In this document: piece by piece, positions 45,510 to 57,082 of the stretch | How positions within the stretch are numbered: the stretch's first letter is position 1 | Layout: each line of letters begins with the position of its first letter | NCBI GenBank assembly: GCA_022478985.1 | Contig: JAKSZP010004245.1 | Location: 1 to 64,000, forward strand | Reading direction: 5' to 3' | Origin: Massospora cicadina | Taxonomy: Eukaryota > Entomophthoromycota > Entomophthoromycetes > Entomophthorales > Entomophthoraceae | DNA: 64,000 nt | Notes under the pieces: model-generated | What the model was told of the DNA's origin: nothing | Database searches by the model: none | Seen by the model: the letters and a program-made list of their open reading frames with translations, nothing else | Translations under genes and position numbers: made by a program

Positions 45510-46740
45510 AATAAATCTGAGGACATTGAGCAGAAATTCCAATCCATGGATCCAATGTTGTTCCTTACCTTCCACAAGCTCTTAATTTAATAACTTTGTG
45601 ATTATGGCTAATGATCTGCCATGCACTCCTTGGACATATGTAACCGCTGTATTCTCAGACAATCAATCACATATGGGCCGTGATTAACCTCATTTAATTT
45701 TTATGCTTTTAATCTGATTTAACACAATTCTTTCCAGCTCAGATCCTAGGGGGTTGCTGCCCTCCCCGCCTCTCCTATCTTGGGTTTTCCCCAATAAGAC
45801 CTTCTCTTGACCCTATTACAGCCTTCTGTCTTATTTTGGGGCCTTTGATATGTCAAAAAAAGATTAATTCCCATTCAATCCCTGGGGCTTTCCTTCCAAA
45901 ATTAATCGGTGTAGCTAGGCCTCTGCTCTATAGTACCATCTACTGGGCAATGTCAAACCATATCAATATGTTCAGTCTTCTTTAAGCTAGCTATCATCCT
46001 GATATCATAAACTGGACATTTACTTTGGCGCTTTCCACTCACCTATTATAAATTAGAGAGATGTTCGCAATTTTAGCTGAAATAAAACCCCATCCCATGT
46101 GTAAATATAATTTTATTTCTTTTTTAGAGCGATGGGGTATGCCTCAGAATCCTATTTGTTCAGTTGATTAAGTGGAGTTTGCTATTATTCTTAAAGTAAT
46201 AATGAGGGTTAGCCTTCCAGTTACCAGAAACCCACTTATCATACTGGCTCCTTCTGTAACTGCTGCTCCTAGGTTGACTTTGTCCTCTAATAGAGACAAG
46301 GCATATTTAACCTTTCAGTTACCTTCTTTTCTGGTAAACATAAACTTACTGTGTAGTCTCTCCTAGATAATTGAGCGGCTGTCAATTTTATGATTTTGCA
46401 AATCGCCCATCACTTGGACTTGAACACAGATGAGGCTCTTCTAATTTGAAAAACATCCTCTGAGCCTATGAAATTCCGTACGTTGAGCCATCCAGTGCTG
46501 TTATTTGTAAATTACTTTTGCTTATGTGACCAATTCTCAGCAGTTCTAGACTATTATATCTTGTAATCATTGGGTAGGGTGGTGGCGCCTCCAGCAGGTG
46601 CACATCCAGTTAAGTAGTAATTCTCTGTCTTTATCTAATGGTGGCCTTAGGGGGATTCCCTCTAAGTTACAATCTTCCATATGAGTTCGCCCAAAGCTAA
46701 ATTTTACCATCTGCCTCCTCCCAACAACTATCTACCTGAT
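45510..46740 (+). pseudogene. Family C gag region
   Basis: Region between LTR and pol, alignable with 51404-52500 of the adjacent family C copy (for example attacagccttctg and aattaatcggtg / aattaatcagtg). Coding sequence is too decayed to read; no zinc knuckle was seen. Assigned gag/protease by position. Confidence 0.45.
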
Positions 46741-48360
46741 TTCCCCACTTTTCTTGCCCATACCAGAATGTCTGATATAAGCTTAGATACCAAGCTCCTT
46801 CCCCATTTTGAGTATGACCTGGCATTTCAGTAGAAAGTTCAGCTAGTCAAGATTAACTTAAAGTTATATCCATACATTAAAGAAGAGGACCGAGCTTTGG
46901 GACCTTTGATTATTAAATATGCTAGAGAAATGCTGAATTGACAAGACATCTTTCCCCATCGCTTCACTAGTTGTTTTCGCCAAGATAGGCTGATGGTTCC
47001 TTAGGCCCTGCGTTGATTGTGGGCATGTGAATAATGTAACAGTTCCTGATCCTCATCACTACCTTGGATCAATATGTGGCTAAGTCAATAGCAAAGTCAC
47101 AAGTGTTTTCAAAGCTGACTTGGTGAATGCTTTTAACCAACTAAAATTAATGAGGGTCATGAGAGGCTTGCTTCTAATTGCACCATGAAAAAGATTTTCC
47201 AGTTTAAAGTAGTGCCTTTGGGTTGAAAATGCCCTGGTGACATTTTAGCGCCTCATTAATTATGTCCCCAGTATAATCCACTTCTTGTGTACTCTTGCAT
47301 ATTTTGATAACATAATGATTTATTCGCCTACTGGGAGCAACATTAAAAGGATTTGGAGGTAGTAATGGCAGCCCTTCATAAAGTTGGATTTTCATAGGGC
47401 CCATAAAATGTGGATTTTTTTTGTGAAGAGGTGACTTTCTGGGAAACCTGGCTTAAATGAGGGTTATGTGATTCCCCCTATAAGCTGGAAACCATCTGGT
47501 CTTGGACCAGCCCTACATCCAGAATCAGACTCAGAGCTTACTCAGAACAGTGATATTACTGAAAAGTTTTCCCAATATCTATCTTAATTAACAGCCCTTC
47601 TAACTTCTAACCGGTGAAAAAGCCTCATTAAAATGGACAGATGAGTGTCAACTGGCCTTTGAGGCCATTAAAGATGTTTTCCTTTTGCCAACAATCCTCA
47701 GGCATTCAGATACGTCAAAGCCCTTCACTATGGCTTTCAAGGCATCTTTGTCATGGTGGGACCGGTGCTCTTAGGAACTTGGCGGGGTGGATTACAATTA
47801 GGCTTATTTTTCCAAGAAATTTCTCATCTTCCAAGCTAGGTTGGGCGATTTGTGTTAATGAACTGGCAACTGTGTCGTGGGACTGACCCACAGGTGTTAG
47901 CTTCAGTAGGTGGCACTTCATGAGATCATAGAGCAGACAGACCACAGGCTCCTTTATATTATAGAAACCTCAGAAGCTCACCCACCGCCAAGCTCAAACG
48001 TATAAGGACCTATGAAGCTTTAAATTCAAGCCAGAGTCATCAAATGATCTTTGAATGTATTTTCAGATATTCTTGGAAATTCTTCCATCTACCCAGCATA
48101 AATGATCTTTCCAGCCTTAAAAATGTCAAAACCACCTTCCACCCCTGACGCTGGCTTCTCTCACAGTTTCCTTTGATAGTTGAACCTCTGACTCTCCCCA
48201 TCTCAATCAAGCTCTAGAAATTCAGTTAGTCACCCCTGAGGGGATTAGATTATATAAGGACCTGAAGAACAAATCTCTGAAGTGCACCCACTATGCTTTA
48301 AAGGATTAGGTGAAGATATGTTGTACACGGTTTAGGTTCCACCCTCCCTCTTCAGCCAAA
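46740..48360 (+). pseudogene. Family C protease-RT-RNase H remnant
   Basis: TSVFKADLVNAFNQLKL (about 47098-47150) is the RT motif around the first catalytic Asp. KVVPLG and the catalytic box TLAYFDNIMIY (YFDN at 47300-47311, second Asp changed to Asn) follow. The pre-RNase H segment WTDECQLAFEAIKDVF (about 47638-47686) continues into a hydrophobic RNase H start (KPFTMAFKASL). The remainder to 48360 is eroded RNase H and the C-terminal linker. Multiple frameshifts. Confidence 0.75.
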
Positions 48361-48830
48361 TTATTTAAGAGCATCATTATCTTCTGAAAGCGTGTCACCC
48401 AGGGTCTAAGAATTGCAAGGTATCATTAATAAAGAGCCTTTAACTGGGCAGGTTCCTCAAAAGTGATCCACTTGTGGGTTTTCCACTGTGTTATGTGTGC
48501 TTGCTCCAAATCAGGTATATCATGGAAAAAGGCCTCTTACATCCCCTGAAACATTCTGAGGGACCCTGGACCACAGTATTTGTCAGTTTCATCATGGAGC
48601 TTTCTTCCTCCTAAGGATTTTATGCAATTGTGGTGGTCATAATTGGTTTACTAAGTTCGCACTCTTTATCCCCCTGTAATAAAATGGTTACATCTTAGGA
48701 ACCCACAGCCCTGTTTGTAAAGCATTTATTCTCTACTTTTGTCGCATCAGGGAGATAGTAAGAGACTGGGTCCTGTTGATCTTACCCTTGTGAAACCTCA
48801 ACTTTGGGGTTACAAATTAGTCATTACTAT
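48361..48830 (+). pseudogene. Family C integrase, first part
   Basis: Text at 48570-48660 reads SFIMELSSS...FYAIVVVIIGLL, corresponding to the integrase core start (D-F-I-x-x-L-P then D-A-I-x-V-V-V-D-R-L). The first catalytic Asp position is Ser. The preceding 48370-48560 is the zinc-binding region, with Cys residues (CYVCLL) but an unclear His pair. It is separated from the rest by an AT-rich stretch. Confidence 0.65.
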
Positions 48831-49660
48831 AATCAATGTCTAAAATTTATTATTGTTGTTAACATTTGTTTATACTTACTATTCGTGGTTAATCAGGATT
48901 AAGGCTTATAATTTTTACTATAATTTATCTGACAATGTTTATTAGGTCTAACGCCTGAAATCACTAATAATTATGTTTTCAAGCACTATGAGATTTCACA
49001 TAATAACGCTGAGCTTATAACCCAAAATCTATTAACTCACCACATTAGTCTTCAATAGCAGATGAGATAGGGAGGAATGCTCAAGCTGACGTAATATCAT
49101 CTTGATATAATTCCTGAGGTTGAATTTAGTGTTTTACTAATCTTGCCGTCTCATTAACCACCTTATGCTACCCATCATACCTTACTTTATATTGGCTATC
49201 TAGTGGACAATAATGGGTACCATTTAACTGTGCTACCATTATTGATCTCAGACCAGTCCTCATAGATAAATTCTGATCTACTAATTCTGAGCCTGGACTG
49301 ACCTTCACCTTAAACATTCCCTTAATCTAATCTAACCCTCACACGTGTTCTGCGCCAATTTTTCATCTATTCTTGATTCTCCCCTGATACTTTAAAAGTA
49401 CTTACCCTTTCATTAATAAAATAATTTTTACTTCTTATTTTTATATAGTTAAATTCAGTTTGATCCTAGGTGTAGTTTTATTAGTTTCAGGAGCTTTTAG
49501 ATATTAATTTAATTTTTTACCTAGTCAAATTTATACTAAAAATTCGGGAGCCTACCACGTAGTCATGATATATAATAGAGAGAGTTGGAATAGCCAACAA
49601 TAACCTGTAGAAGTAGCGCATAAAAACCTTGCGCTACAGGTCCCAGTTTACTGCACAGTT
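48831..49660. other. AT-rich insertion-like stretch within family C integrase
   Basis: About 800 bp without recognisable integrase text where roughly 200 bp would be expected. It ends near a cluster of inverted repeats: ACCTGTAG (49603-49610), GCGCTACAG (49631-49639) and CTGTAGCGC (49661-49669). A short open frame near 49170-49260 is not recognised. It may be a small inserted element or strongly decayed integrase. Confidence 0.4.
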
Positions 49661-50170
49661 CTGTAGCGCTTTTCTTGACCTCCTCCAGATAGTTCACTGT
49701 CGCTCAACTGCTCATCACCCATAATTGGATGGTGAAACTGAGAGTGTATTTCAGACTTTATAGCAATACCTCCAATGCTTTACCACCACCATTCATATTA
49801 CGTAGCGTCTGACCTACCTTCAGCACATTTTGCATACAATACGGCACCCATGCATCCACAAGCTTCTCCCCCTTTGAGGTTAATCTAGGATACAACCTTT
49901 CCTTTCAGCTAATGACTCGCCTTATGTCTTCCATTCCAGCGGCAGAGTATCATCTGAACTTTATGCGTGAGACTCAACTTCTTGTGGGTGAGCATCTGTC
50001 CATAGTTGTGTAAGATTACAGAAAATTTGCAGATTAAAAGCCAATCTGAGCACATACTCAAGGAAGATGACTGGTTATGTTGGATACCCAATGTTTGAAT
50101 ATGAAGTTCTTTTTTAGAAGATGCGTATAAATGCTCCAGTCCTTTTGAAGTGTAAAAGACTTGATGAATG
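49661..50170 (+). pseudogene. Family C integrase, second part
   Basis: SSAHHP..DGETERV-like text at about 49700-49740 carries the third catalytic Glu region. ASTSFSPFEVNLGYNLSF (about 49855-49910) is the conserved S-P-F-x-x-x-x-G-Y block of the integrase C-terminal half. An eroded C-terminal domain follows to about 50170. Confidence 0.7.
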
Positions 50171-50241
50171 GAGCTTTTTAGGATCAAACTTCCCACCTAC
50201 TGGAAGAAACATATTTTAACCGTGTGTCAAACCATCCCCTT

Positions 50242-50568
50242 TCAAAAGGGCCCATGTTTGAGACGCCAGATCCAACTGTGGTGGATAAAAACAGGAAGAT
50301 AATTTAGATTCGTTTTTGGTTTTTTAGAAACCTCAGCGATCTCCAGGGTGTCAGATACCCTAAAAGGGCTATCTCTCCTATGAGAACAGCTGGGAGAGCG
50401 CCCAAAAATGTGCAATTGTAAGGAGCTCATACTAGAGTTCCACCAAACCAATCCAAATACGCCCAGTTCTCCCAAAAGCATTGGGGCCATCCTTGTCATT
50501 AATCTATCAAAAAACACAAGAATTACACCCTTGCACATTCTCCAGGTGGGATATATATCCTGTTTCAA
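50242..50568 (-). pseudogene. Antisense ORF between family C integrase and 3' LTR
   Basis: 108-codon open frame on the minus strand, in the slot between integrase and the 3' LTR, with a related frame at 44099-43749. It is rich in Leu, Met, Ser and Trp; no domain, signal peptide or convincing membrane segment is recognised. It recalls the accessory antisense ORFs reported in some plant Ty3/gypsy lineages, but that is an analogy of position only. Confidence 0.35.
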
Positions 50569-50670
50569 AAGAAGGATAATTTAAGACTAGATGACAACAC
50601 CTCTATCTAAAAAGTGAGAAATTTCCTTTCCAGTGCATAAAGGACCCCCAGCATCCAGTAGTCCCTCTGG

Positions 50671-51403
50671 TGCACCTCAGTGACTTATCACATGTGGTTG
50701 ATAAAAGATTGATAACTTCCTTAACCCTATATATACTCCTTCTCTGCCTTCCCTTACCTCTTCTACCCAGCTAAATCAGATAGAAGGAGTGTGCATGGAG
50801 TTGGTTGAGGTCAGGGGCCTCTGGAAGAAATCTTAGGCTCATTCCATCTTTAAGCCTGTTGTCTTTGGGTACTGAGGGAAATGACCAAGTGCTCCTCAAA
50901 TCTTCCCCAATGCAGTTAAAGCGGATCAGGTCATAAAAAGTGATACAGATCGTGGATTGCATCTCTATATCATTTTTTCCAAGATGGATTTATGTAAAAA
51001 ACAAGTCAAGAGAAAAGAAGGAAAAGTAAACTATATTGAGGCCCTGATCTGGAGCAATCCATGAAAATTCAGACCATTTATCCTGAATTTATTTCAACTT
51101 GCTATCAAAATTTCTACAATCTGGTTCAAGTTTACATCCCCCACTATTGTACCTCCATATACAACCAATCACTTGGTGCGCAGGGTCCTTAATCTAAACT
51201 AGACGCATTATCCCCTCTACCACTTCCACTCAATCTAAGATAAAGGAAATCGCCCTCTTTAGGGTAGGTTGTTGGTTCATTTTCTTCCCTTCGTTTCCTT
51301 AAATAAATCACTTTTGTTTATTCTCCTCATCATGGAATACGACCTCCATGCCACTTTAATGATTGTCCCATAAGTTATTCTTTTGTATACACTGTCATCC
51401 GCA
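50671..51403 (+). repeat. Family C LTR shared by elements C1 and C2
   Basis: About 730 bp, starting TGGTGCACCTCAGTGACTT (LTR start inferred from copies at 34074 and 43379) and ending CATCCGCA. TATA box ctatatatac at 50731-50742. It serves as the 3' LTR of C1; sequence after it (51404-52600) again matches the internal start of C1, so it also looks like the 5' LTR of a second copy. Confidence 0.7.
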
Positions 51404-52995
51404 AAATAACATTGGAGATCGTCAGGAAGACATTCCAATCCATGGATCTAAAGTTTATCATTACCATCTTCAAGCTTGTGGGTGATTATCTTTGTAAGTG
51501 GCTGATGCTCTGCTATACATGCCTTGGAAATCCTCAAACGCTGTATTTTAAGCAATATATCCCATATGGGGCCTCAATCAACCCATTTAATAAGTAAAAT
51601 TATCTAATCCAATTTAACACAAATTTATTCAGCTGAGTATCTTGGAAGGTTTTCTGCTCTTCCCACCTCTTCTATCATTGGGGTTTGCCCCAGTAAAATC
51701 TTCGGTTGACTCTATTACAGCCTTCTGGCCTATTGTGGGGGCCTCTGGTATGTCATTGTAAAAATATAATCTCCATCTAATCCCTGGTCTCTCCTTCCAA
51801 AATTAATCAGTGCAGCAAGGTCCCTGCCCTTTAATACCATTTACTGATCAAAGTCAAACTCTATCAAGATGGGTATTCTTCTTAGACTAGCTGTCACCCT
51901 AACAGTTGATCAACTTGGATATCTATTTTATAATAATCTCACATTTAGATGTCTAGTCCATCTCTGCGCCCCTTTACAATATTATTGAAACTGCATGGGC
52001 CTTTTCATCAGCACTAAATCTCTAGGCTTGGGCTCAGTTTTCATTTTTTGCAAAATTGGTAACATGAGTCAAATTTAACCTTAAAATCTTAAACTTTATG
52101 CCTAAGAACCTCAAGTAGGATGCCTTAGAAGTCCAATACTATGAATAATTAAAAAGGGCCAAGACTCTGTTTTTGGAGCTTCCTATTGATGCTTTCCTAA
52201 AAATCAGATAGGTTTGATTAAAAAGTTATATCTTTAGTCAGTTTATCAAGACCCTATATATTGGAGCAAATGTAGCTGCCCTTAGATGAAATACTTAAGC
52301 ATATGAAACCCAAGCTAGTGCAATGCAGACCACTATAACTAACTAGGTTATTAACACCAATTAGTACTCAGAGTGAGAATCTCAAGTTGTTCTTATTTCA
52401 TTATATTAATAAATATCTGATTGTTACTATCTTCTGGATGCATATGGAAGTTTTTAGGGCTGTCTAATGGTAGCCTTATTTTGGTTTAGAAGTTGATTAT
52501 TGAATCAATAAAATTTACCATTCCTTATTTTCCTTGGCATAACATCTCAAGCGTACCTTCGTTTAACCTTAAGAATGCATTTAATTGCTTTGCCGCCTTT
52601 TTGAATCTTTCTAAAGGTTAGTACTCAACTTAAGTTACCTTAGTTATGCTTTGTTATTAGTAATTAGTGTTAAGGTTCAAGTGCATTTATCTTTCTCAAT
52701 TTTTCTTTTAATTTTAAGAATGTTTAAGAACTGCAATGTCTGATGAATCTGATTTACGAATGCTAAAGTCCTTTTAGGCTTCTTGTTAAATCTTAGGAAG
52801 TTTCAGTTATCCTGAGAAGCACTGATTGAGATTTGACATGAAAATCCTCTTGAGATGTGGCACTTATATTTAAAATACCTTTTCAAAGCTTGACCTAAGT
52901 AATGGTTTGCTGTGAGCTTATCTACTTCAACAAAGCCATAAACATCATTTTCAACTCTTCCATCTGAGATATTCTTAAATGTTGTCATTGTCAAG
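51404..52995 (+). pseudogene. Family C element C2, gag region and RT start
   Basis: Aligns with 45510-47150 of C1 in order. Near 52545-52600 it reads SSVPSFNLKNAFNCF, the counterpart of TSVFKADLVNAFNQL of C1, with the catalytic Asp replaced. After about 52610 the sequence is AT-rich and unreadable; LINE L2 is inserted at 53010. A continuation right of L2 was not recognised. Confidence 0.55.
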
Positions 52996-53009
52996 TCATA
53001 AGGTAGTTT
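52996..53009. repeat. Target site duplication of LINE L2, left
   Basis: tcataaggtagttt, exact 14-bp match to 58275-58288. Confidence 0.88.
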
Positions 53010-53014
53010 TTTAT

Positions 53015-54250
53015 TTAACCAAGGTAAGCTGACCAGGGGATAGGCATTACTGATGCATGTGTTGAAATGGGGAGGGATTGATGAATAGCGAGGATTAGAG
53101 AGGATTGGGCACCCCAGGGTACTTAGGTCACCCCTGTTGCCAGCTGGAACCACCAGGTATGGGGGTTGGCGCGCTACTCTGAGGGGGTTACCCTGCTATG
53201 GAGCAGGTGTGGAGGAAGGGGTCCGTGTGGAGGAACCAGAGTGGAAACTATGACTTTATGAGCCTCTGATGCCTTGGCTTCATATATCCATAGAGCCAGG
53301 CTTGAAGTGCTCCAGAAAGTGGACGTGGAACCTATTGATAGCCCCATGGATGGTTGGAATAGTGCCCTTGAACTCACCCAAGGTAATGTCATAGATTGTC
53401 CTCCTTGCGATGGGTATCATTAGGGAGTGGAGGGTAGGTGGAATTAGTGACTTGAGCTGGAGCGCGAGGAGGCTCCTTGAGATAGAGAGTTCCTGGACGT
53501 CTTGGATCTTAAGTAGGCGCGCAACTTCCCGCCATATGGCTCTGGAGGGGGTAGGTTTCTAAGCGGTGGTGTAGGGGAAATCTCCCCTCCACATACTGCG
53601 CAGGTTGTGAGGGGGAATAAGTGCAGTCTGCCATTTTATAAGCCCTTCTCAGGCAGAGCCAGGCGTTGGCTCTTACCCTTGGCTGGAGGAGTGGATGATG
53701 CGTCATACTCCATATTGCCTTCTGTGTGGCTAGGTTGTAGGGATGTCTAAAGCATTTAAGTAGTCGATTCTAGCAATGGTTGAAAAGTAGGGATTATGTC
53801 TTTGTGGGGGTGGTCTTCTGGCTTTCTTATCATGAAGTGGGATCTGGGTTGTCCCCTTCCTAGCACAGCGCCAGTGTTAGCGACAGTTCATTCATGTGGC
53901 GGTGGCTCGAGGCGTTTTAAAGTGAGAGGGGTTTCAATGCAGGCCCATTGCATTGGGGCAGTTATCGAGGTATGTTAGTAGGCTGGATGGGTTGTGTGGG
54001 TTATATATTTTGAGCGCTTGCACGAAGTTGGCCCTCGCTCCTGTACCAGTGCTGTTGCAGGAGGTCTGAGGTTAGCACTTCCTCTATCCAGGTTCCCAGG
54101 ATGCAGTTGGTGTGGCTCTCAAAGTCTATTAAGCCCATGCCTCCGCTGGAGTGTGATACAAAAAGCATTTCCACCTATATGGGTAGATGGGATCCAGGCC
54201 ACAGCCAGCCCTGGATGAGCGCGCATATTGATGTTATTAAGGTGGGCAAA
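53015..54250 (-). pseudogene. L2 ORF2 C-terminal region
   Basis: Frames at 53706-53509, 53392-53174 and 53153 onward. They align with the L1 end through WGAQSSLILA (WGAPPLLILA in L1) and matching positions of Trp and Pro. The product end lies about 10-20 codons before the 3' tail. The function of this region is not recognised. Confidence 0.55.
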
Positions 54251-55440
54251 AAGGGGATTTCATGTGCGGGGAACCACAGCATTGGGATGATGAGCGTGTT
54301 GTCAACTACCACTTTCCCCATTAGCCCCGGGGATCTTCCCTTGAGTGAGGCAATTCAGTTGGATACCCGTTGTAATAGGTTGTTCTCAATCATCTCATTT
54401 GCATACCCCTGTTTCCAGCCATATCCCAAGGTGGCGGACAGGGGTGGTGGGGGGTAATGAAAAGATAGAATTAGTGGGCTTTTTTGTCTTGTGTGGTTGT
54501 GTGTATTGGGGAATGTGGTCCAGTTATTGATGTATTTACCAAAGAGGATTATTTTGGTTTTCCGTTTATTAAACGATGCATTACTCACAATGGAGATACC
54601 TCTAGGGTGTGTTCCAACTGTCAGGCGTCACTACTGTTAGCTATACCTGTCACGCAGTCATCCGCAAAAGCTAGTAACTTGACTGGGGCTGGCCTTGTTC
54701 AGTTATGCCCAAGAGGCGTGAGTCAGCAACGTGGAGGAATGGATCAAAGCTGATGTTGTAAAGTAGTGGGATAAGGGGTCCCCTTTTTTGAGCCCTCTGC
54801 AGGGCTGCAATCTTGTTGTTAGGAAACCAGGGCCACATACAGCCATAGAGGCGAATTCTGTGAGGAGCATCGCCCAGTTAATGAACCTGGGTGGGAGGTT
54901 GAAGGCGCTTAGGCACTCTTTTAGTATGGCCAGCTAACGCAGTAGTATGCCTTCTCCTGGTCAAGTAATACCAGGGCTCCTGTCACTTTGGATTGGCATA
55001 AATTGGCGATGGTATGTTAGACCAGATGGAGCGCCCTGGTATGAAACCAAATTGGTTGAGTGATAGGGCTTTAGAGGCTAGAGCGCCTAGTCTGGTAGCT
55101 AGAATCTTTGAAAGCAGTTTTGTGTCAGTGTTTGAGAGTGCTATCAGGCGCCAGTTGGCCAGGTCCAGTCTGTCGCCCTTTTTAAACAGGGTGATGACAT
55201 AGGAGTCCTGGCCTCCAGGCAGGAGACGAGTCTCCATCAGGCACCGGTTCATAGATGCTAGGAGGGAGGCGATTTGTTCAAAATATGTTTTATAAAATTC
55301 ATAGGGTATCCCAAAGGGCCTTGCATTTCCTATGCGGTGCACCGCGGACTGTATTCCAGAGCTCCTCCTGCGTTATCAGGTTTAGAAGACTATAGTCTAG
55401 CGGTGCACTCTGTATTCTGGCGGTGTGTAAAAAAATTTAT
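54251..55440 (-). pseudogene. L2 ORF2 reverse transcriptase domain
   Basis: A 120-codon open stretch 55342-54983 contains GIPYEFYKTYF, CLMETRLLPGGQDSYV, LFKKGDRLDLANWRLIALSN and LNQFGFIPGRS, the first RT blocks. After a frameshift come MLLTEFASMAVCGPGFLT and RGLKKGDPLS (about 54790-54870), then the catalytic box LLAFADDCVTG, FADD intact at 54657-54668. L1 aligns throughout. It is the best LINE RT in the window, but not in one frame. Confidence 0.88.
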
Positions 55441-55929
55441 TTTTTGGGGGTCAGATGGGGTGTCACAATAAAGTTTTCAGTGTAATAGTGATGTAATTCC
55501 GCCTTGACCTCCGTTGGGTCAGTTGCCATGGTTCCATTGGCTTTGCGGACCTGTGCACACTGGGGCAGATTGCCTCAGGAGTGGTATTGGGGAAAGAAAT
55601 ACGCTGAACAGGTTTCACCTTCTTTTTATGTGCTTACCTTTCCACAATACTTTAATTCTGTGTTGGTTTTAATGGATGAGGGAGTTTAGATGGCTGGAGT
55701 TTCCACCCATTTGCGCCCCAGTTGGGGCTGTAACCAGAATTCGGGGTGTTGAGTATTAGGTGGTCTAGTTACACCAGAGTGCACCTGATCATGGCTGTAT
55801 CTGTGGTGTACTTGTGTGATGCGAGATGGCAAGTTTTGTTTATTAGTTTAAATTCGAATTTTTCCCAAGTTTTATAGGATCTGATGCAAATAAGATTTGC
55901 AAATTCCTGGTTGGTAGCTTCGTGCTCAA

Positions 55930-56720
55930 ACGAATCATAGATTTTGAGTAATTTTATACTCTCCAGGTATAGCTTCCTTCAGGGCGACGTCCACATTTGA
56001 GTGTGGGTTGGCATGAGCTGCACCAAAACTAAATGTGGTGGTCAGAGAGAAATTGATTTTTCTAGTAGTTAAGTTAAAGATAAACAAATGGCAGGATTTT
56101 GGTAGATGATGTGGTCTATGCAGCTCATCGAGATGAGCATTCCTTTGCATATGCTGGGGTGGGTCATGTGGGGGAGGAGTGGAGACCCAGGGAGGAGGGT
56201 GTCAAACAGGCCAAGGGATGTTTTCATTGCACAGAACTTGATGTGTCCTGGTGGGTATCCCTTGGGTTGGGCCATCGGTCCAAGGTGGGATTGTCCCAGC
56301 AGTTAAAATCGCCCAGCAGGATGGTTTCTGGTGGGAGGTTGAGCATTGGGATGGCTTTAGGAATTGTTTCCTCTCAGTTGAAGTGCACGGTGCATAGACA
56401 CAGGTTATTAAGATTGTGGCCTCTTAGTTTGCAATCATTGCGGTTAGGATGCAGCCTTGCAGATATGAGAGGATTCAACGATTTTTAATTTTTTGTTATT
56501 TTGGATGACCACCCCACAGTTCTGACGTCCATATCAACTGGGAGGGTGAGACCCTGGATGACCAGGATCCCTCTTCCCCCTGTAGGCAGTGGGTTTCTTG
56601 TATGGCCAAGATGTCTACAGGGGGTTTGCACAGGAAGTCCAGCTTTTTGGCTCAGGACGCTTGATCCCTGGCTCCTGTGATGTTTAGCATCCCTATTGAC
56701 ACTGAGGTGCCCACGGCGCC
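55930..56720 (-). pseudogene. L2 ORF2 endonuclease domain
   Basis: DILAIQETHC (QET at 56592-56600), ILLGDFNCWDNPTLDRWP (GDFN at 56302-56313) and SCIDHIIY (about 56100-56120) are the conserved APE-endonuclease blocks in correct order. The frame shifts once between GDFN and the S-x-I-D block. Upstream text MLNITGARDQ (about 56690) may be the ORF2 start region. Confidence 0.85.
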
Positions 56721-57082
56721 TCAGGAGCGGTTGGGTGGGCCTTCTGGCCCTAGTCCCCCGCTCATTGCCTTGGACTTGCTCCGTGTGATTGGGCCAGTTC
56801 ACTCTGAGGCGTTTTCCGTCTCCTTACCTTGTGATAATTTTGTGTGGGTATTGTTGTATTTAGGGATTGTATTAAGCTTTTTTGAATATGATTTTGTTTG
56901 ACTCAGATTGGTGCGCTGATTGGTTTCTGATCTTTTGGGGTTTGATTTTGAAGTTCTGGGCCATGTTGTCTTGTCCATAGTGAAGTCAAATTGTCCAGGT
57001 AAATTTATTTTGATTGAGATCACATGGTGATTCTGTTTGTTGAGAAAAGTTCGGCGTGGGTTGTCCAATCCAACTATTTGAA

